Origin: Schlegelella_A sp963778525
GTDB taxonomy: Bacteria > Pseudomonadota > Gammaproteobacteria > Burkholderiales > Burkholderiaceae_C
Direction of reading: 5' to 3'
Assembly: GCA_963778525.1 (NCBI GenBank)
Contig: CAVZUJ010000001.1
Span: forward strand, 992,001-1,056,000
Length of the DNA stretch: 64,000 bases
Under the pieces are notes generated by a model that saw only the letters and a program-made list of their open reading frames with translations, ran no database searches and was not told the origin of the DNA. Position numbers and translations under genes: made by a program. Positions 26,571 through 35,774 of the stretch are shown piece after piece. The stretch's first letter is position 1. Each line of letters opens with the position of its first letter.

Positions 26571-28030
26571 GTCGTGTCTTCCATCATCAAGGATTGCGGT
26601 GGGTCGGTCACGCCTCGGCGCCTGCTGCCGCTGACGCTCTCGCCATCGCCCGGGCGCAGCGTCCAGAACGACAGCGACGACAGCATCGTCAACGCCGCCA
26701 GCGTCAGGAAGCGCGTAGTGCAGCGCGCGGGTCACGGCGAGCGTGGTCGGTTTGCGGCAGGTCGGCCGAGAAACCAGGCCGTGACCAGCGAACCGGCGGC
26801 CAGGCCGAAGCTCAGCGACATCTGCTGCAGCGTGCTGGCGATCGTGCTGGCCATGCTCGGTGTCGGCGGCGTCGATGTCGGCGTAGGCCATCGAGTTCAT
26901 GCTCGAGAACTGCAGCGAATTGAAGAAGCCCAGGCCAGGCCGAGCAGCACGATGAGCACCAGCGGCGTGCCGCGGGCCGACGAGCGAGAACAGGCCGATG
27001 GTGACGCCGATCATCAGGGTGTTGACGATCAGCACCTGGCGGATAGCCGAGGCGGCGCAGCATGCGCGGCGCGAGCACCTTCATGATCATCGCCGCGGCC
27101 GCCGCCGGCATCATCAGCAGGCCCGACTCCCACGCCGGCAGGCCCATGCCGAGCTGGTAGAGCAGCGGCAGCAGGAACGGCATGCCGCCGATGCCCAGCC
27201 GCGTGACGAAGCCGCCCAGCCACCGAGACGCGGAAGGTGCGCACGCGAAACAGCGCCGAGCCGCAGCAGCGGGTGCGGTGCGCGCGCGGCATGCCAGACG
27301 TAGGCCGCGAGCAGGCTGAGCGAGAGCAGCAGCAGCACGCGCCCCGGAGGTGGCGTCGAGGCGGTGCTCGCCGAAGACCTCGAGCAGCCACGACAGCAAC
27401 GCGATGCCGGCGCCGAACAGCACGAGCCCGATGACGTCGAGCGGCCGCGGCGCGGCGCCGCGGTAGTCGGGCATGTAGCGATGGATCAGCCACAGCGCGA
27501 CCAGGCCGACCGGCACGTTGACGAAGAAGATGTCGCGCCACGACAGCCAGTGCACGATCAGGCCGCCGACCGTCGGGCCCGAGCAGCGGCCCGATCAGCG
27601 CCGGCAGGATGACGAAGTTCATCGCCGCCAGCAGCTCCGACTTGGGAAAGGTGCGGATCGATGGCCAGCCGCCCGACCGGCATCATCATGGCCGCGCTGA
27701 TGCCCTGCAGCACGCGCGCCGCCACCAGCATCGGCACGTTCACCGACACGCCGCACAGGATGGAGGCCAGCGTGAACATCGCCACCGCCGAGGCATAGAC
27801 ACGGCCGCGTGCCGAAGCGATCGGCCAGCCAGCCGCTGACCGGAATGCAGACGGCCAGGCTCAGGATGTAGCTGGTGACCACCGCCTTCAGGCTGAGCGG
27901 CGGCACCTGCAGGCTCGCCGCCATCGCCGGCACGGCCGGTGTTGACGATGGTCGAGTCGAGCTGCTCCATGAACAGCGCGGTGGCCACGACCCAGGGCAG
28001 GTAGCGCTTGAGGGTGGTCTCGCGTTCCAT
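26567..28030 (-). CDS. MFS drug exporter, EmrB/QacA-like DHA2 family (many frameshifts)
   Basis: The protein begins MERETTLKRYLPWVVATALFMEQLDSTIVNT, then SYILSLAVCIPVSGWLADRFGTR (motif A) and RVLQGISAAMMMPVGRL. This is the 14-helix DHA2 family of proton-coupled exporters. Roughly ten single-base shifts, almost all insertions (for example CCC-G-ACG at about 27590), scatter it over three frames. The last codons overlap the TIR start. It may export a drug or metabolite; nothing in the sequence tells the substrate. Confidence 0.8.
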
Positions 28031-28525
28031 GTCGGGAGCTTGCGCGCGCCGGCGGGAAAGGCGCGCGATCGATCGGCGGCTGTCGATCAGCGCCTCCAGT
28101 GCCAGGGTCAGCACGCCGATGGCGACGAGGGCGATGCCCAGCCAATCCTTCGGCGACGGACGCTCGCCCAGGAACGCGAAGGCGAACAGGGCGACCAGGA
28201 CCAGGCTGAACTTGTCGACCGGCGCGACCTTCGATGCTTCTCCGATCTGGAGCGCGCGAAAGTAGCAGACCCACGAAGCGCCGGTGGCAAGGGCCGAGAG
28301 CGAAAGAAAGACGAGCGTCTTCACGGACAGGGCGCGCGGGTCGCTCCATTTGCCGGCGTACAAGACGAATGCCGTCAGGACCAGCACGATGATCACGGTG
28401 CGGATCAGCGTGGCGAAGTCGGAGTCGACGCCGCGGATGCCGACCTTCGCGAAGATCGCCGTCAACGCCGCGAAGCAGGCCGAAAGAAACGCCCAGAAGA
28501 ACCAGTTGCCTGGCGAGCTCGTCAT
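28031..28525 (-). CDS. EamA/DMT-family small permease, open into the downstream MFS frame
   Basis: From an ATG at 28525 the protein has five predicted membrane helices (NWFFWAFLSACFAALTAIFAKVG, then SALATGASWVCYFRALQIG, VDKFSLVLVALFAFAFLGER, WLGIALVAIGVLTLALEA). This is the single-repeat EamA type of about 140 residues, which works as a dimer. No stop separates it from the MFS start at 28030, so the raw sequence reads as one fusion. A one-base insertion at GGCGC, just before a TGA at 28087-28089, would instead end the protein at LALEA. Given the many insertions nearby, two separate genes are more likely. Confidence 0.72.
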
Positions 28526-28587
28526 GAGTCTGCTGAAGAGGCCATCCGGGCCCAATATAGATCAGTCGCCCGAGACCGTGCTCCTGC

Positions 28588-30177
28588 CTAGGGCGAAGCG
28601 GGCGCGCAATCGTCGCCCTCGATTCGCCAGAGTGCGACCCGATCGACGAGCGCGACGCGAGTCGCGCCGGGCAGCGCGGCGATGGCGGCCTCGTCGTCGC
28701 GCTTGACCACGGCCCAGAGTCTGGGATGGCCGCAGCGCAGCGCCAGCCCCCTCTTCTCGTCGAGGAGGAGAGAAGCGGCGAGCTGCGGAGCGAAGGGAGT
28801 GGCCTCGGCCAGCTCGCGCTTCCAGTTGTCGTGCAGGGCGATGGCCGGATCGTGCCAGTCGCTCAGCACCGGCACCGGCTCGCCCAGCCGGGCATGCAGC
28901 GGCACGTCGAAGAAGTAGTCCCCCACGAAGACCACCGGCTCGCCCGGCGCGCGCAGCCGCAGCAGCGTCTGGGCCAGCGCGATGTTGTTGCGGTGCGAGG
29001 CGAGCGCGAAGTACGTCACCGTCGCGATGCAGATCGTCACCGCCAGCGCCGTGCTCGCCAGCGCCAGGCGCCGGGTGAGCTGGGCTGCCGCCGGGCCCCG
29101 CTCGATCTGGCCCAGCAGCGCATCGGCGCACAGCGCGGCCAGCGGAAACAGCATCGGCATCGCATAGCCCACCGGCTTGGACTGCGGGATCGAGAAGAAC
29201 ACCAGCACCGCCGCCAGCCACAGCCACATCAGCCGGCGCCACAGCGTCGCCTCGGCCGACTCGCCCGGGCGCGCCCCGAAGGTGGAGCGCAGCAGCCAGA
29301 GCGACCACGGCAGCGTCAGCGCCGGCAGCACCGCGGCGAAGAACCACCAGGGCTGGACGTTGTTGAAGCCGCCCCTGGCGAAGCGCTCGAAGTGCTGGTA
29401 GACGAAGAAGAAGTGGCCGAAGTCCGGATAGCGCGCCTGCACGGCGATGAACCAGGGTGCGGCGATGAGGACAAAGAGGGCCGGCCCGGCCGGCCAGCAC
29501 AGGCGAAGGATGGTGCGGCCCTGGCCGCTGAGGGCCAGCCAGAGCACGACCACCAGGCCGGGCAGGACGACGCCGATCAGGCCCTTGGCGAGGACGCCGA
29601 AGGCGGCCGCGGCCCAGGCCCCGAGGAGCGCCGTGCGGTGCGCCAGGCCATTGCGGATGAGCAGGCTGGCGTGCGCGGCCAGCAGGATGGCCAGCGCGAT
29701 GCAGGCGGCCACCAGCATGTCGAGGTTGGCGAACTGGGCCCCCCCGAAGAAGAAGGGCTGGGTCAGCAGCACGAGGAGCGTCCAGCGGGCGGCGCGCTCG
29801 CCGGCCCAGCGCCGGGCCACGAGGTACAGGCCGAGGGCACTCAGGCAGGCGCCGAGCAGGGGGGCGAAGCGCGCTGCGGCCGCACCGGTGCCGAAGATGC
29901 TCATCGAGCCGGCGGTGAGCCAGTAAAAGAGCGGCGGCTTGTGAAAGAAGGGCAGCCCGTTCTCGGTCGGGATGAGCCAGTTGCCCGAGCGCAGCATCTC
30001 CCAGGCCACGCCGACGTAGCGGCCCTCGTCGGGCAGCGTCAGGCTGCGCGCGCCGAGCGAAAACGTCAGCCACAGCAGCGCCAGCGCGCCGGCTGCACAG
30101 GGGATGAGCGCAGCGCGGCGGCGCTCGAGGCGCAGGGACGCGGCACGCCGACGCGGCAGAGCCGTTGGCGCGCTCAC
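28588..30177 (-). CDS. Dolichol-phosphate-mannosyltransferase-like glycosyltransferase (GT39/83, ArnT-like)
   Basis: The GTG start at 30177 overlaps the PAP2 stop (GTGA), giving 529 residues. The first periplasmic loop carries the acidic catalytic motif LPDEGRYVGVAWEML and later HKPPLFYWL, both hallmarks of ArnT and related lipid-linked sugar transferases. About 11 membrane segments follow, then a C-terminal periplasmic domain. It probably transfers a sugar from undecaprenyl phosphate to lipid A or another envelope glycan. The coupled PAP2 phosphatase fits an envelope lipid modification pair. Confidence 0.85.
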   Translation of the reverse strand: MSAPTALPRRRAASLRLERRRAALIPCAAGALALLWLTFSLGARSLTLPDEGRYVGVAWEMLRSGNWLIPTENGLPFFHKPPLFYWLTAGSMSIFGTGAAAARFAPLLGACLSALGLYLVARRWAGERAARWTLLVLLTQPFFFGGAQFANLDMLVAACIALAILLAAHASLLIRNGLAHRTALLGAWAAAAFGVLAKGLIGVVLPGLVVVLWLALSGQGRTILRLCWPAGPALFVLIAAPWFIAVQARYPDFGHFFFVYQHFERFARGGFNNVQPWWFFAAVLPALTLPWSLWLLRSTFGARPGESAEATLWRRLMWLWLAAVLVFFSIPQSKPVGYAMPMLFPLAALCADALLGQIERGPAAAQLTRRLALASTALAVTICIATVTYFALASHRNNIALAQTLLRLRAPGEPVVFVGDYFFDVPLHARLGEPVPVLSDWHDPAIALHDNWKRELAEATPFAPQLAASLLLDEKRGLALRCGHPRLWAVVKRDDEAAIAALPGATRVALVDRVALWRIEGDDCAPASP

Positions 30178-30950
30178 GGCGGTGACCCGACCGGCCGACA
30201 CAGCAGCGGCAAAAAGCAGAGAGCGCACACCGCCCAGTCGAGCGCGGCTGACCACAGCGTCGCGCTCGCGAAATGCGCGCCTTGCATGACGCGGACGGCA
30301 CTGAACGAAAGCCCGGCCGCGATGCCGAAGGCCAGGCCCCACCATCGCCAGGGCGGCCGACCCGCGGCCCAGCCGGCGAAATAGAGCGCGAACAGGGCAT
30401 AGCCGCCGCCGGCGTGGCCGCTTGGCAAGCAACGCCCGGCGGCGTGTCGGCTCGAGGCCCAGAACGGTCCGCTCTGGTCGAGGGCGTAGCTGACGACGCC
30501 GCCGAATTCCTGCATGTCCGTCGGGCAGTGCAAGGTCGTCATCGCCTTCAGGACTGCGATGAGAAGCGGGCCGGCCGCCATTGCCGCAGCCATCGTCAGC
30601 AGGATGTGGCGCCACGGACGAAGGCAGCGAACCGCATGGCCGGCGATTCCTGCCAGAGCGGCAATGACGCCGACCACGATCGGCAGGGAGCGCGCGCTTT
30701 GATGCCCCAGCACGTCGAGCCACGTCGAGTGGCGCCAAGGGAAGGTCCGCGTCGACGGGTCACTGACAAACGTCGCGATCTCCAGGTCGAGCCGGCTGTA
30801 CTGCAACGACAGGGCGCAGACGGAAATTGCGATCGGTATCAACAGAACCTGGACCGCGACATAGTCGAACACCGGGCTCGCGAACCACGCTCCTTTCCAT
30901 GGGCGGGGCGAGACGACGAGTGCGTCGCGCCATGCTCTCTGCTCGTTCAT
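30174..30950 (-). CDS. PAP2-family membrane phosphatase
   Basis: A 258-residue protein with six predicted helices and the PAP2 motifs: KAMTTLHCP (motif 1, with Cys in place of the usual Arg of RP), CLPSGHAGGGY (motif 2) and RVMQGAHFASATLWSAALDW (motif 3 with catalytic His and Asp). Relatives include lipid A 1-phosphatase LpxE-like and undecaprenyl pyrophosphate phosphatases. It is translationally coupled to the glycosyltransferase downstream. Confidence 0.85.
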   Translation of the reverse strand: MNEQRAWRDALVVSPRPWKGAWFASPVFDYVAVQVLLIPIAISVCALSLQYSRLDLEIATFVSDPSTRTFPWRHSTWLDVLGHQSARSLPIVVGVIAALAGIAGHAVRCLRPWRHILLTMAAAMAAGPLLIAVLKAMTTLHCPTDMQEFGGVVSYALDQSGPFWASSRHAAGRCLPSGHAGGGYALFALYFAGWAAGRPPWRWWGLAFGIAAGLSFSAVRVMQGAHFASATLWSAALDWAVCALCFLPLLCRPVGSPP

Positions 30951-31008
30951 CGCGAAAGGCTAGGGACCGGTCCATCAAAGCGACGTGTCGACGAGCGTTG
31001 TCGAACCG

Positions 31009-32304
31009 TTAGGTCGAAGGTGAAAGATCGACGATGAACGCCGTGCCGCGGCCACCAGGCAGCGGCGACTCGACGCGAAGGCGCCAGCCCTGCAGATCGC
31101 AAAGGCGCCGCGCGATGGCCAGGCCCAGTCCACGCCGCCCGGGGTCGGCGTCGAGGCCACCCTCGTCGAGTCGATGGCCGCGGTGATAGCGCTCGAACAC
31201 GTGCGGCAGCGAGGCCGTGGCGATGCCCGGGCCATCATCGCGAAACACGAGCGAATGGGCGTCGCCCTCTATGGTCAGGGCCGCCGGCGCCGCATGCTCG
31301 ATGGCGTTGCGCACGATGTTTCTGCAGACGACCAGCAGGGCCTGCGCATCGAGCAGGACCGTGGCCGTCTCGACGGTGACATCCATCTTCAAACCCGACG
31401 CCGTCGCGCGATCGGAGAGCCCGGCGCAGACGCTGGCCACGAGCTCGCGCAACTCGACGCTCTCGGCAGGCATCGCCGCACCGCCGCTCGACGTCAGCGT
31501 GGATCTCGCGGTAGCGATGATCTCGTCGACCGAGGCCATGATCCGTTTCATGCGCAGCTTCAGCGCGCCAGGCAACGCGACCTCGAGCGCCGTCAGCTCG
31601 GCATCGGTGCGAATGGCGGTGAGCGGCGTGCGGATCTCGTGATCGAGGTTGGCGGCAAATTCGCGCTCCCGGGCCACGGTCTCGTCGGCTCGGTCGCGAA
31701 ACCGGTTGAAGGTTTCCATCAGGACGCTCGCCTCGTCGCGATGGTCCTGATCGCTCACCGGTCGTACCGGCGCAAGCCGGGCGATGTTGCGGGTCGCCTC
31801 GACGATGGGGCCGACGGCGATGGCCGCCACGGCCTGTGCGACGACCACGGCAATGACCAGGCAGACCAGCCAGAGCATCAGCAAGGTGTAGCCGAAGCGA
31901 TGGACACGAGCTTCGGACGCGGTGGCGTCGAGCACGACGCTCATGCGCCCGTCTTCGGTGTCGACCACGGCGACATGCCACTGGCGGCCTTCCGGCGAGA
32001 GCTGATAGAGCCCCGGGGCCAGGCCGAGCAGCGCGCTGGGCATCGCTTGCATGCCCTGGCCATCGCGCGTCAGGTATGCGGTGACGCGCGGCGATGCTTC
32101 GAGCGCACCGACCGGCATCAGCCCGGGCTTGAGCGCCAGCATGATCAGCTGCTGAACTTCGACGCGCAGCATGTCGTCGGTCAGCTCGTCTTCCTGCGAG
32201 TCGACGGTGACATAGGCCAGCGCCGCCAACAGGCCGGTCAGCAAGGCGACTGCCCCGGTGACCGCCCATACCACGCGCTGAGTCAGCGTCGGCCGTCGCC
32301 TCAT
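31009..32304 (-). CDS. Sensor histidine kinase of the second two-component system
   Basis: A 431-residue kinase whose ATG overlaps the regulator stop (ATGA). It has a membrane segment near residues 10-32, a short periplasmic domain, a second segment near 145-165, a HAMP-like linker, the H-box LDHEIRTPLTAI, the N-box CRNIVRNAIEHA and G-boxes FRDDGPG and RGLGLAIARRL. The Asp-His-Glu (LDHEIRTP) form of the H-box is the HPK2-type variant. It may control the PAP2-glycosyltransferase pair lying 58 bases downstream on the same strand, as PmrAB-like systems do. Confidence 0.9.
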   Translation of the reverse strand: MRRRPTLTQRVVWAVTGAVALLTGLLAALAYVTVDSQEDELTDDMLRVEVQQLIMLALKPGLMPVGALEASPRVTAYLTRDGQGMQAMPSALLGLAPGLYQLSPEGRQWHVAVVDTEDGRMSVVLDATASEARVHRFGYTLLMLWLVCLVIAVVVAQAVAAIAVGPIVEATRNIARLAPVRPVSDQDHRDEASVLMETFNRFRDRADETVAREREFAANLDHEIRTPLTAIRTDAELTALEVALPGALKLRMKRIMASVDEIIATARSTLTSSGGAAMPAESVELRELVASVCAGLSDRATASGLKMDVTVETATVLLDAQALLVVCRNIVRNAIEHAAPAALTIEGDAHSLVFRDDGPGIATASLPHVFERYHRGHRLDEGGLDADPGRRGLGLAIARRLCDLQGWRLRVESPLPGGRGTAFIVDLSPST

Positions 32305-33011
32305 GAGCAGGAGCGTCCGGGAGAAGGCTGGCGGTCGATCAGGCGATAGCCGATGCCGTGCAGCGTCTCGATGCCGTCGAAGCCGGCGTCTGCGAGAGTT
32401 CGCCGGAGCTCGTGGATCTGGCCGCGCAATGCGTCGGCATGTGGAATGTCGGCGCCCCACATCATCTGCTCGATGTGGCGGCGTCGAACGAGCTGATTCG
32501 GGTGCTCCATCAGCACCTCGAGCAGTTGCGCGGCCTTCGGAGCGAGATGAATCCGCCTGGCCCCGACGCAGGCCTCGCGCTCGACGGTATCGAAGCTCAG
32601 CGCACCGCATCGCCGGACGGGGTCCTGAAGCGCGGCGCGGTGGCTGCGGGCGAGCAGCGCACGCACGCGCGCCTCGACTTCCGCGAGCGCGAACGGCTTG
32701 GTCAGGTAGTCGTCCGCACCATGCTCGAACGCGGCGAGCTTGTCGGAGAGATCGCTGCGTGCCGACAGCACGAGGACGGGGGTCGAGGATGCGAGTTCGA
32801 CGCGCAGCCGTTGCAGCACATTCAGGCCGTCGATGCCGGGCAGTCCGAGGTCGAGCAGCAGCAGGTCGAAGGGCTCGACGCTGCATCGATGCATCGCCGC
32901 CTGCCCGTTGTAGACCGCATCGACCTTGAACCCCTTGTTCTCCAGGAACGTGCACAGGTTCGCCGAGATCGGGAAATCATCTTCCGCGACCAGCAGATGC
33001 TGGCCGCTCAT
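32301..33011 (-). CDS. OmpR-family response regulator
   Basis: The start at 33011 (MSGQHLLVAEDD) gives the standard 236-residue length; an upstream ATG would add about 50 unrelated residues. The receiver has AEDD, the phospho-acceptor in LLLDLGLPGIDG, and KPFALAEVEAR. A C-terminal winged helix follows, with YRLIDRQP at the end. It is upstream of, and coupled to, its cognate kinase. Confidence 0.92.
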   Translation of the reverse strand: MSGQHLLVAEDDFPISANLCTFLENKGFKVDAVYNGQAAMHRCSVEPFDLLLLDLGLPGIDGLNVLQRLRVELASSTPVLVLSARSDLSDKLAAFEHGADDYLTKPFALAEVEARVRALLARSHRAALQDPVRRCGALSFDTVEREACVGARRIHLAPKAAQLLEVLMEHPNQLVRRRHIEQMMWGADIPHADALRGQIHELRRTLADAGFDGIETLHGIGYRLIDRQPSPGRSCS

Positions 33012-33249
33012 GGCCGCCCCCACCCGAGCCCGACAGGGCAATGCTGCATGCAACTTGCCTCGCAAATCCGAAACGCAAAGACCGTATGCCGCGAGCCATG
33101 CAAGATTCGTTTGGCAGGCGTTGAATCGCCATGCCGCGAAGTGCGGATTCGCGCAGGACAACGCTTTTCCAACGCCGAGCCAACGCTTTTTCTACACGGC
33201 GTTGCCTAGCGTGCGCGCTCGGTACGAGAGGAGCCATCAGGCGCGAGCG

Positions 33250-33876
33250 ATGTCGCAAAGCAGCGGATCGACGGGCACGTCGACGGCGGACAGGGTTCTT
33301 CGCGCCCTCTTCGCCGGCCGACGGCGCTTCCAGATCGCCTGGCTTTTCCTCGCGATCCTGATCGTCACTTCCCGGAACTATCCGTCGGCAATCGGCCTCG
33401 CGATCTGCTTTGCGGGCGCGACGCTGCGATTCGTGGCCAGCGGCTTTGTCCGCAAGGAGGTCACGTTGGCGGTCGGAGGCCCTTACGCCTACACGCGCAA
33501 TCCGCTCTATCTCGGCACGCTGCTGATGGCGCTCGGCGCGGCCGCGAGCGTATCGAGCCCGGCGATGACGGCGGCGATGGCGGTGGCGATGTACGCCAAT
33601 TATCTCTACGTCATTCGGGCCGAGGAGCAGGCCCTGCAAGGCCGCTTTGCCGAGCGCTATCTGCGCTACTGCGCGCTCGTGCCACGGCTGCTTCCGCGGG
33701 CGCTGCCGCCGGCCCACTCCCTGCTGCGCCAGATCAATCCGGACCCCCGGGCCTATTCGTTCTCGCTGGCGCTGGCGCGACGCAACCGCGCCTTCGACGC
33801 TTATTTGTCATTCGCGGGAATGGTGACCGGTCTGCTCGTGGTGGCATGGTGCCGAGCGTTTTTCGGTGCCAACTGA
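33250..33876 (+). CDS. Isoprenylcysteine/phospholipid methyltransferase-like membrane protein
   Basis: A 208-residue protein with four or five predicted membrane helices and the family motif VGGPYAYTRNPLYLGTLLMALG, followed by RAEEQALQGRFAERYLRY. These regions form the SAM-binding and catalytic core in ICMT and PEMT enzymes. Bacterial members have varied or unknown substrates. The gene stands alone, divergent from the response regulator with a 238-base gap that shows no other clear gene. Confidence 0.82.
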   Translation: MSQSSGSTGTSTADRVLRALFAGRRRFQIAWLFLAILIVTSRNYPSAIGLAICFAGATLRFVASGFVRKEVTLAVGGPYAYTRNPLYLGTLLMALGAAASVSSPAMTAAMAVAMYANYLYVIRAEEQALQGRFAERYLRYCALVPRLLPRALPPAHSLLRQINPDPRAYSFSLALARRNRAFDAYLSFAGMVTGLLVVAWCRAFFGAN

Positions 33877-33920
33877 GGACACCCCAGGCTCTGGGTCCGG
33901 CAACGGATGTTTCACACGCC

Positions 33921-33985
33921 GATCACGCTTCGTGATCGAATTGGCGAACCAATTGGGAACGATCAATTGGCTCTATAGGGATAAC
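33921..33985 (+). promoter_or_regulatory. Stacked palindromes and probable porin promoter
   Basis: GATCACG-CTT-CGTGATC (33921-33937) and AATTGG-CGAA-CCAATT (33939-33954) are perfect inverted repeats, followed by another CAATTGG (33964-33970). A TATAGG hexamer (33974-33979) could be the -10, with TTGGGA (33953-33958) as a poor -35 at short spacing. The region is AT-richer than its surroundings and lies between the methyltransferase-like gene and the porin. No T-run follows either palindrome, so a terminator is less likely than operators. Confidence 0.5.
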
Positions 33986-34111
33986 CATCTCCACGACGTG
34001 CCGGGAAGTTGACGCCCGTCAAGAAGTTCATCCGCCGAGCCGTCGACAGTCGCTGTACGCGCAATGGAATTGGTGCTGCCAATTCTAAATCGACAACGAC
34101 GGGAGACAAGA

Positions 34112-35701
34112 TTGAAAGCCAAATGGAATGCGACGGCGGGAGCATTGGCGGCGGCAATGGCTTGCATGGGCGGCGTTGGCCCGGCCCTGGCCCAGACCAG
34201 CGACCAGGAGCTTCGGCAGAAGATGGATCAGCTGCAGCAGCAGCTCGACATCCTTCGGGCCCAGCTCGACAAGAGCGGCAAGGGAGGCACGCCAGCGGCC
34301 CCGGCGGCCGGTGCGCCGGCCGGCGCCGCACCCGCTGCCCCGCAGGCGACGGCAAATCACGACTTCCTCGAACGCAAGGCCGGCGACGGCGTCACGTTTT
34401 TCACGCGCGGGGGTGAATTGTCGATCTACGGCAATCTGGACATCTCGGTCGACAGTGCCACCAAAGGCATCGGCGACCTGACGGCGGCCAATGCGCCCAC
34501 CAGTCCCGTAGGGAACACGGGCTGGATGCCTGATATCTCCACCAATCTGTCTTATATCGGCGTGCGCGGCTTTCAATCGCTCGGCAGCTTCCCGGCCACT
34601 TTTGTGTATCAGCTCGAGACGCAGATCGACGTCTCCGCTGCGTCCGGATCGGGCGCCTCGAACAGCAACACAAGCGCCGTCGTGAAGGGCGGACTGACAT
34701 CGCGAAACAGCTTCATCGGCCTCGCTTCGCACTCTTGGGGAGCGTTCAAGATCGGCAAGACCGACGCGCCATACAAGACGTCCACCTCTTCGATGAATCC
34801 GTTCTCGGGAATGTGGGGCGACTACTCGGTCATCATGGGCAACTCGGGCGGCGACAACCGCGTCGAGTTCGGAACGCGCCTCGACCATGCGATCTGGTAC
34901 GAGTCGCCCGCCTGGGGCGGCTTCAATTTCAGCGCCCTGGTGTCTCCGGGCCAGAACCGGGCGACCGACAACAGCAACCTCGCCTCCGGCGAGGTCGACT
35001 GCGCGGGTGGGAACGTGCCCGGAAGCGGCGGCCTGCCGGTCGCATGCAACGACGGCGCCTACGGCAGCGCCTACAGCATCAGCGGCGGCTATCACTGGGG
35101 CAGCCTCTATGCGACTGCGGCTTACGAGCTGCACAAGGGCGTCAATCGCACCAGCGACCTGGGCGCCTTCGACCCGACCGACGTCGCCGACGAGTCCGCC
35201 GCCAAGATTGCCGGCCAATACAAGTTCACGACCGGGACGACGGTCAGCGCGATCTACGAGAAGATGAAGCGCAACGTTCCGGAGGCTCTGCAGGCCCAGA
35301 ACGAGCGCAGCCGCAGCGGCTACTGGCTTGCCCTCAGCCAGCAGCTCGGCGCCAGCGACAGCCTGCATCTGGGCTGGGCGCACGCCAACAGCACGCCGGG
35401 GGACCCGGGCCAGCACAACACGCCGGGCGGCGCCGATCCGGACAATGCCGCGAACATGTACACCCTGGCGTGGAAACATCAGGTCGACAAGCAGTTCAGC
35501 TTCTACGCCGACTATGCGGTGACCGAGAACCACTCCGCGGCGCACTACGACCTCGGCGCCGGCGGCCGTGCCGTCACCACGGATTGCCACGACGCCTCGA
35601 ACCCGGACACCAGCGGATTCGATCCGAACGGCGGCGCACCGCATTGCTGGGCCGGCGGCCGGCCGCAAGGCGTCAGCGTGGGGATGAAGTACACGTTCTA
35701 G
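34112..35701 (+). CDS. Outer membrane porin with N-terminal coiled coil
   Basis: The TTG start at 34112 is preceded by GGGAGACAAGA and gives a clean signal peptide ending in GPALAQ. Residues 30-58 form a coiled coil (QKMDQLQQQLDILRAQLDK), then an Ala/Pro linker, then a beta-barrel of the beta-proteobacterial general porin type (GELSIYGNLDISVD, RNSFIGLASHSWGAFKIGKTD) ending in the outer membrane signal VGMKYTF. Length is 529 residues, longer than general porins because of the N-terminal extension. An upstream ATG at 34064 would spoil the leader. Confidence 0.88.
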   Translation: MKAKWNATAGALAAAMACMGGVGPALAQTSDQELRQKMDQLQQQLDILRAQLDKSGKGGTPAAPAAGAPAGAAPAAPQATANHDFLERKAGDGVTFFTRGGELSIYGNLDISVDSATKGIGDLTAANAPTSPVGNTGWMPDISTNLSYIGVRGFQSLGSFPATFVYQLETQIDVSAASGSGASNSNTSAVVKGGLTSRNSFIGLASHSWGAFKIGKTDAPYKTSTSSMNPFSGMWGDYSVIMGNSGGDNRVEFGTRLDHAIWYESPAWGGFNFSALVSPGQNRATDNSNLASGEVDCAGGNVPGSGGLPVACNDGAYGSAYSISGGYHWGSLYATAAYELHKGVNRTSDLGAFDPTDVADESAAKIAGQYKFTTGTTVSAIYEKMKRNVPEALQAQNERSRSGYWLALSQQLGASDSLHLGWAHANSTPGDPGQHNTPGGADPDNAANMYTLAWKHQVDKQFSFYADYAVTENHSAAHYDLGAGGRAVTTDCHDASNPDTSGFDPNGGAPHCWAGGRPQGVSVGMKYTF

Positions 35702-35774
35702 AGGAGCCCGACCGAACGCATTTCCGACGCCGGCCCAACGACTCAATCACGTCGGGTCGGCTACGGTCGAAGGG

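Noticed and set aside
30964..30973. GGACCGGTCC, similar to the regulon palindrome
   Set aside because: It lacks the two-base centre and the AATGG element, and no -10-like hexamer lies at the fixed distance on either strand.
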